Positions 8,201-16,647 of a DNA stretch of 39,105 nt are shown in pieces. The notes under the pieces were generated by a model. The model worked only from the letters and a program-made list of their open reading frames with translations. It did not search any database and was not told the DNA's origin. How positions within the stretch are numbered: position 1 is the first letter of the stretch; each line of letters starts with the position of its first letter. Both the position numbers and the translations under genes were made by a program. This DNA comes from JBQSUQ01 sp052384575 (GTDB taxonomy: Bacteria > Pseudomonadota > Gammaproteobacteria > Enterobacterales > Pasteurellaceae), in NCBI GenBank assembly GCA_052384575.1, contig JBQSUQ010000006.1, one strand, 5' to 3'.

Positions 8201-9931
8201 TTACATTTTTTCAACGGTTTTAATGCCGAGTAAATCTAATCCTTGTTTTAAGGTTCGCTCGGTTAATTGTGCTAATTTCAAACGGCTTAATTTCAAGCTT
8301 TCTTCTGCATTAAGAATTGGGCAATGTTCGTAGAAGCTAGAGAATGCACCCGCAAGCTCATAAAGATAAGCACAGAGAATATGTGGTGTGCCCTCTTTTG
8401 CCACTGTTTGCACCGCTTCTTCAAATTGCAATAATTTTAATGCGAGATTGCGTTCTTTCTCTTCCGTTAATTGAATCTTAGCTTGAGAAAGTGCGGTCAA
8501 ATCTACGTCAGTTTTATTAAAAATTGAACGAATTCGGGTGTAGGCATATTGCATATAAGGCGCAGTGTTACCTTCAAAACTGAGCATATTATCCCAATCA
8601 AAAACATAATCAGTGGTACGATTTTTTGATAAGTCAGCATATTTAACTGAGCCAATTGCAACGGCTTCAATCACAGCTTGTTTTTCTTGCTCAGAAAGTG
8701 CGGTGGATTTTTCATTAATTAATTTAGTCGCACGTTCTACTGCTTCATCCAATAAATCCGCTAATTTCACTGTGCCACCAGAACGGGTTTTGAATGGTTT
8801 ACCATCTTTCCCTAGCATCATACCGAAGTTTTGATGTTCCAAGCTAAAATAGTCAGGCACATAACCGGCTTTACGTGTGATTAACCACGCCTGCTGCATA
8901 TGTTGGCTTTGGCGAGTATCAGAAAATACAAGGGCACGATCCGCTTTTAAGGTTTCGTAACGATATTTCGCAGCGGCAATATCCGTTGTGGTATAAAGGA
9001 AACCGCCGTCTTTTTTCTGCACGATAACGCCCATTGGTTCGCCTTCTTTATTTTTAAATTCATCCAAATAAACGACCAAAGCGCCTTGATCTTCTACAGC
9101 TAAACCTTGCGCTTTGAGATCGGCCACAATTGCAGGCAACATTGGATTATAAAGGCTTTCACCCATAACATCTTTTTCTGTTAAGGTGACATTTAAGCGG
9201 TTGTAATTTAATTGGTTTTGCGACATTGTCATATCAACCAATTTTTTCCACATAGTTAAGCAATATTGGTCGCCACTTTGTAGTTTAACAACATAGTTAC
9301 GTGCTTTTTCTGCGAACTCTTCATCATTATCGTAATGTTCTTTAGCTGCGCGGTAGAAAGCTTCTAGGTCGCTTAATTCCATTTCCGTTGCATGTTCATT
9401 TTCCATTTTCTCAAGATAGGCAATGAGCATACCGAATTGAGTTCCCCAGTCACCAATGTGATTGGCTCGGATCACTTTATGTCCCATAAATTCTAAAGCA
9501 CGCGCAACGGCATCGCCAATGATGGTTGAACGTAAATGACCAACATGCATTTCTTTTGCCACATTTGGTGAAGAATAATCTATCACGATAGTTTGTGGCT
9601 GTTCTGTTTTTATACCTAAATTCACCGCACTTAGTGCTTGCTCTGATTGAGTAGCAAGCCAAGTTTTATCCAAGAAAATATTAATAAAGCCAGGGCCTGC
9701 AATCTCTAATTTTTCAGCGATGTTGTTGAGATCTAAGTTATCGAGGACTTTCTGTGCGAATTCTCGTGGATTTAAACCGAGTTTTTTCGCTGCTCCCATA
9801 ATACCATTTGCTTGATAGTCACCAAACTGAGGTTTACCTGATTGGCGTACAACAGGATCAGTATTAGATTCAGCGCCTGCTGCGATCATAGCTTGTTGAA
9901 TTTTGTGGGATAAAAGAGTTTGAATATTCAC
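8201..9931 (-). CDS. argS: Arginyl-tRNA synthetase
   Basis: A 576-residue class I aminoacyl-tRNA synthetase, equal in length to E. coli ArgRS (577). The HIGH-type signature appears as HVGHLRST near residues 130-137, preceded by the ArgRS-specific YSSPNVAKEMH. The C-terminal anticodon-binding helical domain carries the YAYTRIRSI segment. As in other ArgRS enzymes, no standard KMSKS motif is present. It charges tRNA-Arg. The gene is divergent from yecM, as in E. coli where these two are also neighbours. It contains uptake sequences at 8489, 8696 and 9626. Confidence 0.97.
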   Translation of the reverse strand: MNIQTLLSHKIQQAMIAAGAESNTDPVVRQSGKPQFGDYQANGIMGAAKKLGLNPREFAQKVLDNLDLNNIAEKLEIAGPGFINIFLDKTWLATQSEQALSAVNLGIKTEQPQTIVIDYSSPNVAKEMHVGHLRSTIIGDAVARALEFMGHKVIRANHIGDWGTQFGMLIAYLEKMENEHATEMELSDLEAFYRAAKEHYDNDEEFAEKARNYVVKLQSGDQYCLTMWKKLVDMTMSQNQLNYNRLNVTLTEKDVMGESLYNPMLPAIVADLKAQGLAVEDQGALVVYLDEFKNKEGEPMGVIVQKKDGGFLYTTTDIAAAKYRYETLKADRALVFSDTRQSQHMQQAWLITRKAGYVPDYFSLEHQNFGMMLGKDGKPFKTRSGGTVKLADLLDEAVERATKLINEKSTALSEQEKQAVIEAVAIGSVKYADLSKNRTTDYVFDWDNMLSFEGNTAPYMQYAYTRIRSIFNKTDVDLTALSQAKIQLTEEKERNLALKLLQFEEAVQTVAKEGTPHILCAYLYELAGAFSSFYEHCPILNAEESLKLSRLKLAQLTERTLKQGLDLLGIKTVEKM

Positions 9932-10025
9932 GTTTTTACCTATGCGAAGGGTTATTTGGTTATTAAAAAATAATGGGTTATGATACTTTGATTTTCCATT
10001 TTATTAAAGATAAACGAGATAAAAA

Positions 10026-10604
10026 ATGCAAAAACAGCACCAATTATTTCAATCAGATTTAAGCAATTACCAAGATTTCCTTGATTTTCAGCAAAAAATA
10101 CAAGAACTCGCTCAAGTTATTGGGATTGATTTAACTAAATTTCATATAGATCACTTAGCTTTACGAGTAAATAGTGAAGATAATGCAAGAAATTGGTTGG
10201 AACTACTGAGGAAGAACGGTATAATTCTCAGCGATAATATTGTAAATGGGCGAGTCATTTATTTAATTCAATTAAATAATGCACTCAATTTTATTGGGCA
10301 GCCTGTGGATATTGTCGAATTACCGTTCCCTAAAAATAAGTGCTATCCATTGGAATCATGGGAGCATATTGAGATTGTGATACCATTTGAAGACGGTGAA
10401 ACAACACCAAATTGGTTTTCTCGTCTTGAGAAACAATTTTTATGGAACAATTTAACAACTATAGATGTCAAATTGAGTGAACCTAAGGTGGATGGGGAAA
10501 AATTACCAAATCCATCTATTGCAATTAGTTTTGCTGACAAAAGTAAAAATCATGTATGTATCAAGGTTCACCCATATAGCATAAAGACTATAATCGAGGT
10601 TTAG
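10026..10604 (+). CDS. yecM: YecM family protein (VOC-like fold)
   Basis: A 192-residue protein closely similar in length and pattern to E. coli YecM (188). Recognisable segments are DHLALRVNSEDNARNW (about residues 42-57), the PVDIVELPFPK stretch (about 96-106) and SWEHIEIVIP (about 112-121). The crystal structure of E. coli YecM has a vicinal-oxygen-chelate-like fold, suggesting a metal-binding enzyme, but no reaction is known. The gene is divergent from argS and is followed after three bases by a small lipoprotein gene whose ribosome site overlaps the end of yecM. Confidence 0.88.
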   Translation: MQKQHQLFQSDLSNYQDFLDFQQKIQELAQVIGIDLTKFHIDHLALRVNSEDNARNWLELLRKNGIILSDNIVNGRVIYLIQLNNALNFIGQPVDIVELPFPKNKCYPLESWEHIEIVIPFEDGETTPNWFSRLEKQFLWNNLTTIDVKLSEPKVDGEKLPNPSIAISFADKSKNHVCIKVHPYSIKTIIEV

Positions 10605-10607
10605 AGA

Positions 10608-10928
10608 ATGAAAAAAATGTTAGCATTAGCTGTTTTAGCAGCTGTTGGGGTATCTGCTTGTTCAAGTCAACATAAAGATGATGAAAATTCTTATCATGGA
10701 ACAGTATTATTTAGCCAATATGAAGGCGAAAATTTAAAATTAACTGTTAGAAAAGATAACTGCGAAGCAGACAAACGTGATACAGCAACTGAAGATGTTG
10801 TTGTAACTCAAAAATACGATTCAGATATCGTTGTTGGTGCTTGCGTTAAAGTAACTGATAATGGCTCTGACAACGTTTCTCGTTCAGTATCACGCTCTTG
10901 GTTATCAAGAACGGGTATTTTTCACTAA
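10608..10928 (+). CDS. Small lipoprotein, SlyB/Pcp-like without glycine zipper
   Basis: A 106-residue predicted lipoprotein with signal peptide and lipobox GVSA-C (Cys18). I do not recognise a named family. The mature part aligns by eye with the two ends of the neighbouring Pcp/SlyB protein: YHGTVLFSQ resembles YGTIVSAR, and DVVVTQKYDSDIVVGACVKV resembles EIVVVQKYDAKLAKPGTRVRI. The glycine-zipper middle is missing. Two mature cysteines (in DNCEAD and GACVKV) could form a disulfide. It is probably co-transcribed with yecM and the Pcp gene. Likely outer-membrane anchored; function unknown. Confidence 0.8.
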   Translation: MKKMLALAVLAAVGVSACSSQHKDDENSYHGTVLFSQYEGENLKLTVRKDNCEADKRDTATEDVVVTQKYDSDIVVGACVKVTDNGSDNVSRSVSRSWLSRTGIFH

Positions 10929-10949
10929 TAACATTAAAGGTTAGTTAAA

Positions 10950-11414
10950 ATGAAAAAAATCACATTAGCATTAGCGATTTTGGTTAGCTTTGGGTTAGCG
11001 GGCTGTGCTAACACAGATATTTATAGCGGTGACGTTTATTCTGGTCAGCAATCAAAAGAAGCTCGCTCTATTACTTATGGTACAATTGTTTCTGCTCGTT
11101 CTGTTAAAATTCAAGCAGATAACCAAGGCGTACTTGGTTCTGTGGGCGGCGGTGCTATTGGTGGTATTCTTGGCTCTACTGTCGGTGGTGGCACTGGTCA
11201 AGCAATTGCAACTGCTGTTGGCGCTATCGCTGGTGCTGTAGTTGGTAGCAAAATTGAAGAAAAAGCGAGCCAAGTTGATTCATTAGAGATGGTAATCAAA
11301 AAAGATGACGGCAAAGAAATTGTTGTTGTTCAGAAATATGATGCTAAGTTGGCAAAACCAGGTACGCGAGTTCGTATCGTTGGTGGCTCAACATTAAATG
11401 TTTCAGCTTTATAA
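10950..11414 (+). CDS. slyB: SlyB/Pcp family glycine-zipper outer membrane lipoprotein
   Basis: A 154-residue lipoprotein with lipobox GLAG-C (Cys19). Residues about 63-107 form a two-helix glycine zipper (GGGAIGGILGSTVGGG and AVGAIAGAVVGS), followed by the conserved VVVQKYD segment. This is the 17 kDa antigen/SlyB/Pcp family; the Haemophilus member is known as the Pcp lipoprotein cross-reactive with P6. SlyB in E. coli has been described as a stress-induced lipoprotein that encloses outer membrane proteins. AAGG ribosome site upstream. It ends at a strong terminator shared with the convergent GT8 gene. Confidence 0.93.
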   Translation: MKKITLALAILVSFGLAGCANTDIYSGDVYSGQQSKEARSITYGTIVSARSVKIQADNQGVLGSVGGGAIGGILGSTVGGGTGQAIATAVGAIAGAVVGSKIEEKASQVDSLEMVIKKDDGKEIVVVQKYDAKLAKPGTRVRIVGGSTLNVSAL

Positions 11415-11433
11415 GCTAATCAATATCTCAATT

Positions 11434-11467
11434 AAAAAGACCTTTGATTGTTTCAAAGGTCTTTTTT
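11434..11467. terminator. Bidirectional terminator between slyB and GT8 gene
   Basis: The stem AAAAGACCTTTGA / TCAAAGGTCTTTTTT with a short loop has an A-run on the left and a T-run on the right. It can serve the plus-strand lipoprotein operon and the minus-strand glycosyltransferase gene, whose stop is at 11470. Confidence 0.85.
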
Positions 11468-11469
11468 AT

Positions 11470-12327
11470 CTAACATGATATATGTTTCTGAATTATATCA
11501 GACCATTCTAGTCCATTATAGAACCAATATTTTGTTCTAAATTCGGGCGTTACTTCATCTTTTATATTTAACCAGGGTTTATAAGGACCCGTAAAATGTA
11601 TGATTTTAGGTGGAGTAGCTAATTTATCAAATTCAGCCAGTTCCTCTAACATATTGGCAGCTCTAAGAACAACTTTTGCATGTAGTTGGTAATTATAAAT
11701 TTTGTTTATACTTCCCCATTTATTTTTACATACGATATTTAGCACATCCTGATCGAGGTAAATTAAGTTTGGGTACTTTAATGTATATTCGCAAAGTGTA
11801 GCTGTAATATTTTGTTCTTTCCATAACTTATTGTTAACTAATAAAACACCTGCTCCAAAATAGGGTTTCATATCAGGGAAGTCTTCATAAGAATGTGAAA
11901 CTTTACTTGAATTTGTGTAAGGGTCCTCAGTAGCCATTACTAAATTATCTTTGAAATCCATGCTATAAAATTCGTCGATATTATCGTCAATAACAATATC
12001 GCAATCTAAATAAAGAATTCTATCTTCTGGAAGATCTGAGATGAAATATCGGTAACAAGTTGGAGATGTAATTCTATTTAGAACGGTAAATCCATCAAAT
12101 ATATCTGTAATGACTTTTACATCTATAATTTGACATTCTATTTTATTTAACGATTTATTCAGGACTTGAAACCACTCATCAGGAAATTCTTTATTTAACA
12201 AATAGAATTTCACATTTTGATGATGGTAGCAAACGGATTTAATTAATGTAATAACTTGCTCAGAATAGTTTAAATCAGCAGCTAAAGCGATTACTATTTG
12301 TTTGTCTGTGGCTTCATATGCTTGCAT
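11470..12327 (-). CDS. Glycosyltransferase family 8 (LgtC/RfaJ-like), probable LOS synthesis
   Basis: A 285-residue GT-A fold retaining glycosyltransferase. Motifs: DxD as DCD (residues 108-110) for the metal and nucleotide sugar, LDQDVLN (191-197), and the C-terminal HFTGPYKPW (244-252), the HxxGxxKPW signature of GT8 enzymes such as LgtC. These transfer galactose or glucose to lipopolysaccharide core sugars at the cytoplasmic face. Donor and acceptor cannot be read from the sequence. The gene is AT-rich, has no uptake sequence and stands alone between slyB and ycaO. No tetranucleotide repeat tract typical of phase-variable Haemophilus LOS genes is present. Confidence 0.88.
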   Translation of the reverse strand: MQAYEATDKQIVIALAADLNYSEQVITLIKSVCYHHQNVKFYLLNKEFPDEWFQVLNKSLNKIECQIIDVKVITDIFDGFTVLNRITSPTCYRYFISDLPEDRILYLDCDIVIDDNIDEFYSMDFKDNLVMATEDPYTNSSKVSHSYEDFPDMKPYFGAGVLLVNNKLWKEQNITATLCEYTLKYPNLIYLDQDVLNIVCKNKWGSINKIYNYQLHAKVVLRAANMLEELAEFDKLATPPKIIHFTGPYKPWLNIKDEVTPEFRTKYWFYNGLEWSDIIQKHISC

Positions 12328-12406
12328 AGTTTTACTCTTATATTAATATGATAATTTTTTCTAAAAATTAGGATACTGCATATTTTTTAGTTTTGAAATA
12401 AATTTA

Positions 12407-14167
12407 TCACCCATTTTCACGCTTTGCTTTTTGTAATTTTGCATACGCATTTAAGAGTTTTTGGTGTGCTCGTAGCTGTTGTAAGTGCTCGTCATCAGCT
12501 AATAAATCGTAGAATGGATTTCCTTGTTCTGATACAGCAGCCCAAGCCGAATTTCTAGCTGTTTCTCCGTACATTTTTCCAAATGCATGGTAATACTGTT
12601 CAGGTTGGCGTTCTTCATCAAGGAAAAGTTCGATTGTATTAATTAAACAACGATAATAATTAGCACGTTCTGGCGTAAATACGGAATTATTCATATTATA
12701 TGTCCAATTTGCCCATTCCAATGCTAACTCTAATTCGCCTAAGGCTAAATAAAGCATTGATTTAAGTTCGCCAATACGTAAGGTTGACCAACCTGATTTA
12801 GGGGGCGCCACAATACCAATAAACTCACGAACTCGGGTTGCATCATCAATTCCTTGTTCATCTAATTCATCCAATAGCTCTTGGTAAGTGTCTTGATCAT
12901 GATGAAAGTGCGGTAAATCGAGCAAGATTTCTCGCCAATCCATCCCTGCGTTATTGTTGGCATAAATTAAATCATCAACTGGATAAATATCTGACATGGA
13001 AGGCACGATAATTCGGCAAGCGTACACGCCTAAGTGGTTGTAATCCATAATATAAACTTGTTTGTTGTCCGCATTAAATATGGCCATTAAATTATTGTAT
13101 TCTTGTTCCGTTGTTCCAGAAAAATTCCAATGAACAAATGGATAATCTGAAGTTTGTTTAAAGAGATCCCAAGAAATTAAGCCGCTTGAATCAATAAAGT
13201 GCGTTTCTAAATTCGCATGTTCTGCCACATCATCGTTGTTGAAAGAAGGGGGAGCAAAGACATCTAAATCTTTGAGACTACGACCCTGTAATAATTCCGT
13301 TACTGTACGTTCAAATGCAACTTGGAAATTTGGATGCGCACCGAAGGAAGCAAAACAAGTGCCATTATTTGGATTAAATAAAATCACTGCGATAACTGGG
13401 TATTTACCGCCTAAAGAGGCATCGTAGCAGTAAATTGGGAAACCTTCCTGTTCTAATGTTTGAATGGATGCTTGAATACTCGGATATTGTGCAATAACAT
13501 CCGCAGGAATTTCAGGTAAGCTGATTGCCTCGGCAATAATTTTATTTTTTACATAGCGTTCAAATACTTCAGATAATCCTTGAACGCGAGCTTCATATTT
13601 GGTATTGCCTGCCGACATGCCGTTCGATACATATAGGTTAGCAATAATGCTTTGTGGAATGTAAACGGGTTTCTGATCGGATTGGCGAATATAAGGCAAG
13701 GCAACGATCCCTCGATCATAGTTGCCAGATTGTAAATCAATTAATAAATCAGGTGTCAATTCACCTTCGGGATCAAAATAGCCGAGTAAATAATCGTCTA
13801 AAATTCCTTCTGGTAACATATCTTCATCTTCGATAGGGAACCATTTTTCTGAAGGGTAGTGAACAAAATCACTTTCAGCAATATCTTTACCTAAATAATA
13901 GTCAGCGAAAAAATAGTTAGTAGAAAGACGTTCAAAATATTCGCCTAATGCGGAAGCTAATGCTGCTTTTTTACTTGCCCCTTTACCATTTGAAAAACAT
14001 TGCGGGCAATCTTTATCACGAATATGGACAGACCATACGTTTGGAACAGGATTTAACCAGGAGGCTTCTTCAATATCAAAACCAAGTGCGGTTAATTTTT
14101 GTTGAAATTTATGGATACTTTCTTCAAGCGCGGCATCTTTACCTAAGATAAAGGTTTGTTCTGTCAT
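12407..14167 (-). CDS. ycaO: YcaO-domain protein (E. coli YcaO type)
   Basis: A 586-residue protein, the same length as E. coli YcaO. The N-terminal two thirds hold the YcaO ATP-binding fold (KGASKKAALASALGEYFERLS near residues 63-83 and EARVQGLSEVFERYVKN near 191-207 carry the Glu-rich nucleotide/Mg sites). The C-terminal third is TPR-like helical. The tail ends KLQKAKRENG and lacks the proline-rich end of azoline-forming YcaO proteins. E. coli YcaO has been linked genetically to beta-methylthiolation of ribosomal protein S12 with RimO; biochemistry is unsettled. No peptide-precursor gene for a natural product is visible nearby. Divergent from the TPP-riboswitch gene. Confidence 0.92.
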   Translation of the reverse strand: MTEQTFILGKDAALEESIHKFQQKLTALGFDIEEASWLNPVPNVWSVHIRDKDCPQCFSNGKGASKKAALASALGEYFERLSTNYFFADYYLGKDIAESDFVHYPSEKWFPIEDEDMLPEGILDDYLLGYFDPEGELTPDLLIDLQSGNYDRGIVALPYIRQSDQKPVYIPQSIIANLYVSNGMSAGNTKYEARVQGLSEVFERYVKNKIIAEAISLPEIPADVIAQYPSIQASIQTLEQEGFPIYCYDASLGGKYPVIAVILFNPNNGTCFASFGAHPNFQVAFERTVTELLQGRSLKDLDVFAPPSFNNDDVAEHANLETHFIDSSGLISWDLFKQTSDYPFVHWNFSGTTEQEYNNLMAIFNADNKQVYIMDYNHLGVYACRIIVPSMSDIYPVDDLIYANNNAGMDWREILLDLPHFHHDQDTYQELLDELDEQGIDDATRVREFIGIVAPPKSGWSTLRIGELKSMLYLALGELELALEWANWTYNMNNSVFTPERANYYRCLINTIELFLDEERQPEQYYHAFGKMYGETARNSAWAAVSEQGNPFYDLLADDEHLQQLRAHQKLLNAYAKLQKAKRENG

Positions 14168-14237
14168 TGGGTTACCTTACAGAGAATACGAAAATTTGCC
14201 GAATTGTATCATGTTACAGATGAATGCGTATAAGTTA

Positions 14238-14266
14238 TTTACAAATGGTGTATTAAGCTTTATAGT
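14238..14266 (+). promoter_or_regulatory. Sigma-70 promoter for the TPP riboswitch transcript
   Basis: TTTACA (14238-14243), a 17-base spacer and TATAGT (14261-14266). The expected start near 14273 falls at the first base pair of the riboswitch aptamer, which makes the assignment coherent. Confidence 0.75.
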
Positions 14267-14274
14267 TGTGGCGT

Positions 14275-14353
14275 TTAGTCGGGGTGCTGAACAATGTTCA
14301 GCTGAGATGATACCCGTGAACCTGATACAGTTAACGCTGACGTAGGGAACTAA
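14275..14353 (+). ncRNA. TPP riboswitch (THI element) aptamer
   Basis: All hallmarks of the thiamine pyrophosphate aptamer are present in order: P1 TTAGT/ACTAA (14275-14279 with 14349-14353), GGGGTGC, a 7-bp P3 hairpin (GCTGAAC...GTTCAGC), the CTGAGA thi-box core, ACCCGTGAACCTGAT, a P5 hairpin closed by CAG/CTG, and GTAGGGAACTA. Downstream there is an AU hairpin AGATAA/TTATCT at 14358-14375 followed by TTT, and a second stem (14401-14408 with 14429-14437) directly abutting the GAGGAG ribosome site at 14438-14443. Either could be the expression platform. In gamma-proteobacteria such elements normally turn genes off when TPP is plentiful. The gene controlled is an AfuA-like binding protein, not a recognised thiamine gene. 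Confidence 0.95.
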
Positions 14354-14450
14354 TTAGAGATAAATATCGTTATCTTTTCTATCATTATGTCTTTCTTTTC
14401 GTTTAGTGGTTAGTCTGTGTTTTCTTTTCACTTAAACGAGGAGTAAATTC

Positions 14451-15497
14451 ATGACAACTTTTCCATCCATTCACAAAACAAGTCTAAAATTGACCGCACT
14501 TTGTGGTTTATCATTATTTATGCTTTCACAGCCAGCACAAGCAGAAGGGCGCTTAACCGTCTATTGCAGCATGCAAAATGCGACCTGTGAAAAAATTGTG
14601 CAACGTTTTGCAGAAAAATATAACGTAGATGCACAGTTCGTGCGTAATAGTACGGGTACCATTCTAGGTAAAATTAAAGCGGAGAAAGAGAATCCACAAG
14701 CGGATTTATGGTATGGCGGCACCTTAGAGCCTCATTTCCAAGCCGCTGGTGAAGGCTTGTTAGAGAAATATCGTTCTCCTAAGCAAAAAGAAATTATGCC
14801 TAGATTTAAGCATTTAACAGAAAAACTAGGTGAATATAGTTCGATTATTTATTTAATGGAACTTGCTATTGGGGTCAATACAGAAAAATTAGAAAAATTG
14901 GGGATTGAACCGCCAAAATGTTTTGCTGATTTAGTGGATCCTCGTTTTAAAGATCAAATTCAATATCCTGATCCGCGCGTATCAGGCACAGGTTATTCAT
15001 TTTTAACCACATTAGTTCAACTTTGGGGCGAAGAAAAAGCTTTTGAATTCTTTAAAAAATTGGATAACAACGTGGTGCAATATAGCAAAAGTGGTTTAGC
15101 TACTAGTAAATTGGCGACGGGTGAAGTCGGTGTTGATGTGAGCTTTATGCACAGCTATATACGCGAAAAAGATAAAGGCGCTCCAGTAAAAGGCATTATA
15201 CCTTGTGAAGGTGCAGGCTATACCTTAGGCGCAATTAGTATTCTTAAAGGTGCGCGTAATTTAGATAATGCGAAGTTATTTGTTGATTTTGCGTTAGATA
15301 AAGAAGCACAAGAAATGATGTGGCGAAATGCAGATTCTTATCAGCTTCCAACCAATATTCATGCGGAAATCTCACCAAAATCCAGTAATCCGACAGAATT
15401 GAAATTAATCGATATTGATTTTATTCGTTTTGGTTCTGATAAAGAAGCGAAACGCTTAACTGAGCATTGGCTACAAGAAACCAAAATGGCGAAGTAA
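14451..15497 (+). CDS. AfuA-like periplasmic binding protein under TPP riboswitch control
   Basis: A 348-residue secreted ABC-transporter receptor. The signal peptide ends AQA-EGR (cleavage after residue 31). It shares with the two neighbouring AfuA proteins the RLxVYCS start, the LWYGGT segment (86-91), QLWGEEKAFE and PCEGxGY. Key positions differ: where the hexose-phosphate receptor AfuA has His-Asp and Glu contacting the sugar (recalled from Actinobacillus AfuA, mature 205/206/229), this protein has His234-Ser235 and Thr258. Phosphate-loop residues also differ (NSTGTILGK). There is no permease or ATPase gene on its strand; it converges on afuC. I infer a receptor for a different, thiamine-linked phosphorylated compound, possibly borrowing AfuB/AfuC. 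The ligand is unknown. Confidence 0.85.
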   Translation: MTTFPSIHKTSLKLTALCGLSLFMLSQPAQAEGRLTVYCSMQNATCEKIVQRFAEKYNVDAQFVRNSTGTILGKIKAEKENPQADLWYGGTLEPHFQAAGEGLLEKYRSPKQKEIMPRFKHLTEKLGEYSSIIYLMELAIGVNTEKLEKLGIEPPKCFADLVDPRFKDQIQYPDPRVSGTGYSFLTTLVQLWGEEKAFEFFKKLDNNVVQYSKSGLATSKLATGEVGVDVSFMHSYIREKDKGAPVKGIIPCEGAGYTLGAISILKGARNLDNAKLFVDFALDKEAQEMMWRNADSYQLPTNIHAEISPKSSNPTELKLIDIDFIRFGSDKEAKRLTEHWLQETKMAK

Positions 15498-15507
15498 AAA
15501 ACAAAGA

Positions 15508-15536
15508 AAAAGTGCGGTGTAATTCACCGCACTTTT
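15508..15536. terminator. Inverted uptake-sequence terminator between afuA-like gene and afuC
   Basis: AAAAGTGCGGTG, loop TAATT, CACCGCACTTTT: a perfect 12-bp stem of two opposed uptake sequences between convergent genes, flanked by A-rich and T-rich runs. Confidence 0.85.
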
Positions 15537-15540
15537 ATCT

Positions 15541-16590
15541 TTAGGCTTCTTTTTTCAGTAAAAACACGCCATGTTCTGCCAGGTGCAGATAAGCCTGTTG
15601 TGCATTAGGATCAAACTCTTCTGGATTGCTGTTGACAAGCAGATCTTTTCCGCCCCATTCTGCCACAATTTCCCAGTGATTTCCCATATATACCGCACTT
15701 TTAATGTGGCAGTGTTGGCTTTCTTCGCCAGTGTTTTTCAGTTTAATTGCTTCTGGACGAATACCCACTAAACATTCTCCATCGGCTAATCCGAATTGTG
15801 ATGAATTGGAAAGAGGGAAACTGTAACCATTCACTGTTACTTTATCTTGAGAAAGATGACCATCAAAAATACTACTTTCGCCCATAAAGTTGGCTAAGAA
15901 GAGTGAGTTAGGGCGAAGGTAAAGCTCTTTTGCAGGTGCTTTTTGCATAATTTTACCTTTATGCATAACAATAACTTCATCAGAAACAGCAAAGGCTTCT
16001 GTTTGATCATGAGTAACATAAAGAGAAGTAATGCCTAAACGCTGTTGCAATTCGCGGATTTTCTCACGCATAGAGCGGCGTAAATTAGCATCAAGGTTAC
16101 TTAATGGCTCATCAAATAAAAGCACTTTTGGTTTGAGTACTAATGCACGCGCTAAAGCAACACGTTGTTGTTGACCACCAGAAATTTGGTCAACAAAGCG
16201 ATCTTCAAATCCAGCTAAATCCACTAATTCAAGGGCTTCTTTTACTCGTTGTTTTCGTTCTTCCATGCCAACGCCTTGCATGCGTAAGCCATAACCTACG
16301 TTATCGCCAATCGACATGTGTGGGAAGAGAGCATAGGATTGGAATACAATACAAATATCACGATTTTGAATGGATGATTTGGTGACATCTTCTCCATCAA
16401 TAAAAATCTGTCCCTCGGTTGGACTTTCTAAGCCTGCTACTAAACGTAATACTGTGGTTTTACCACAACCTGATGGACCAAGTAAGGTCACCATTGTGCC
16501 ACGCTTAATGGTTAAATCTAAATTATCAATAACGACGGATTTTCCAAATGATTTGGTAATGTTTTTTAATACTAAAAAATCGTTGTTCAT
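15541..16590 (-). CDS. afuC: ABC transporter ATPase AfuC
   Basis: A 349-residue ABC ATPase of the MalK/FbpC/PotA class. Walker A GPSGCGKT is at 38-45, the signature ISGGQQQRVALARAL near 136-150, Walker B VLLFDEPLSNLD near 156-167, and the H-loop YVTHDQTEA near 190-198; the last 110 residues form a TOBE-like regulatory domain. It powers import through AfuB. It is the last gene of the afu operon, 57 bases after afuB, with an uptake sequence in the gap (16628-16636). AfuABC was first annotated as a ferric transporter; work in Actinobacillus pleuropneumoniae showed hexose-phosphate uptake (recalled). Confidence 0.92.
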   Translation of the reverse strand: MNNDFLVLKNITKSFGKSVVIDNLDLTIKRGTMVTLLGPSGCGKTTVLRLVAGLESPTEGQIFIDGEDVTKSSIQNRDICIVFQSYALFPHMSIGDNVGYGLRMQGVGMEERKQRVKEALELVDLAGFEDRFVDQISGGQQQRVALARALVLKPKVLLFDEPLSNLDANLRRSMREKIRELQQRLGITSLYVTHDQTEAFAVSDEVIVMHKGKIMQKAPAKELYLRPNSLFLANFMGESSIFDGHLSQDKVTVNGYSFPLSNSSQFGLADGECLVGIRPEAIKLKNTGEESQHCHIKSAVYMGNHWEIVAEWGGKDLLVNSNPEEFDPNAQQAYLHLAEHGVFLLKKEA

Positions 16591-16647
16591 ATATTTACTG
16601 CCTTTTGTTAAAACTTTTGATTTTTACACCGCACTTTGCGGTATGGA

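Noticed and set aside
8146..8214. N-terminal extension of the lipoprotein frame to 8214, overlapping argS.
   Set aside because: The start at 8145 has a good ribosome site and gives a canonical lipoprotein signal; the extension runs through the argS terminator hairpin and into argS.
9635..12904. Uptake-sequence gap as proof of foreign origin of yecM-slyB-GT8.
   Set aside because: Core genes such as fadD and prc show gaps of similar size, so the gap alone does not show transfer.
12407..14167. ycaO as part of a ribosomal natural-product cluster.
   Set aside because: Length and C-terminus match the E. coli-type YcaO, and no precursor peptide, dehydrogenase or exporter gene is adjacent; the neighbours are a GT8 gene and the riboswitch gene.
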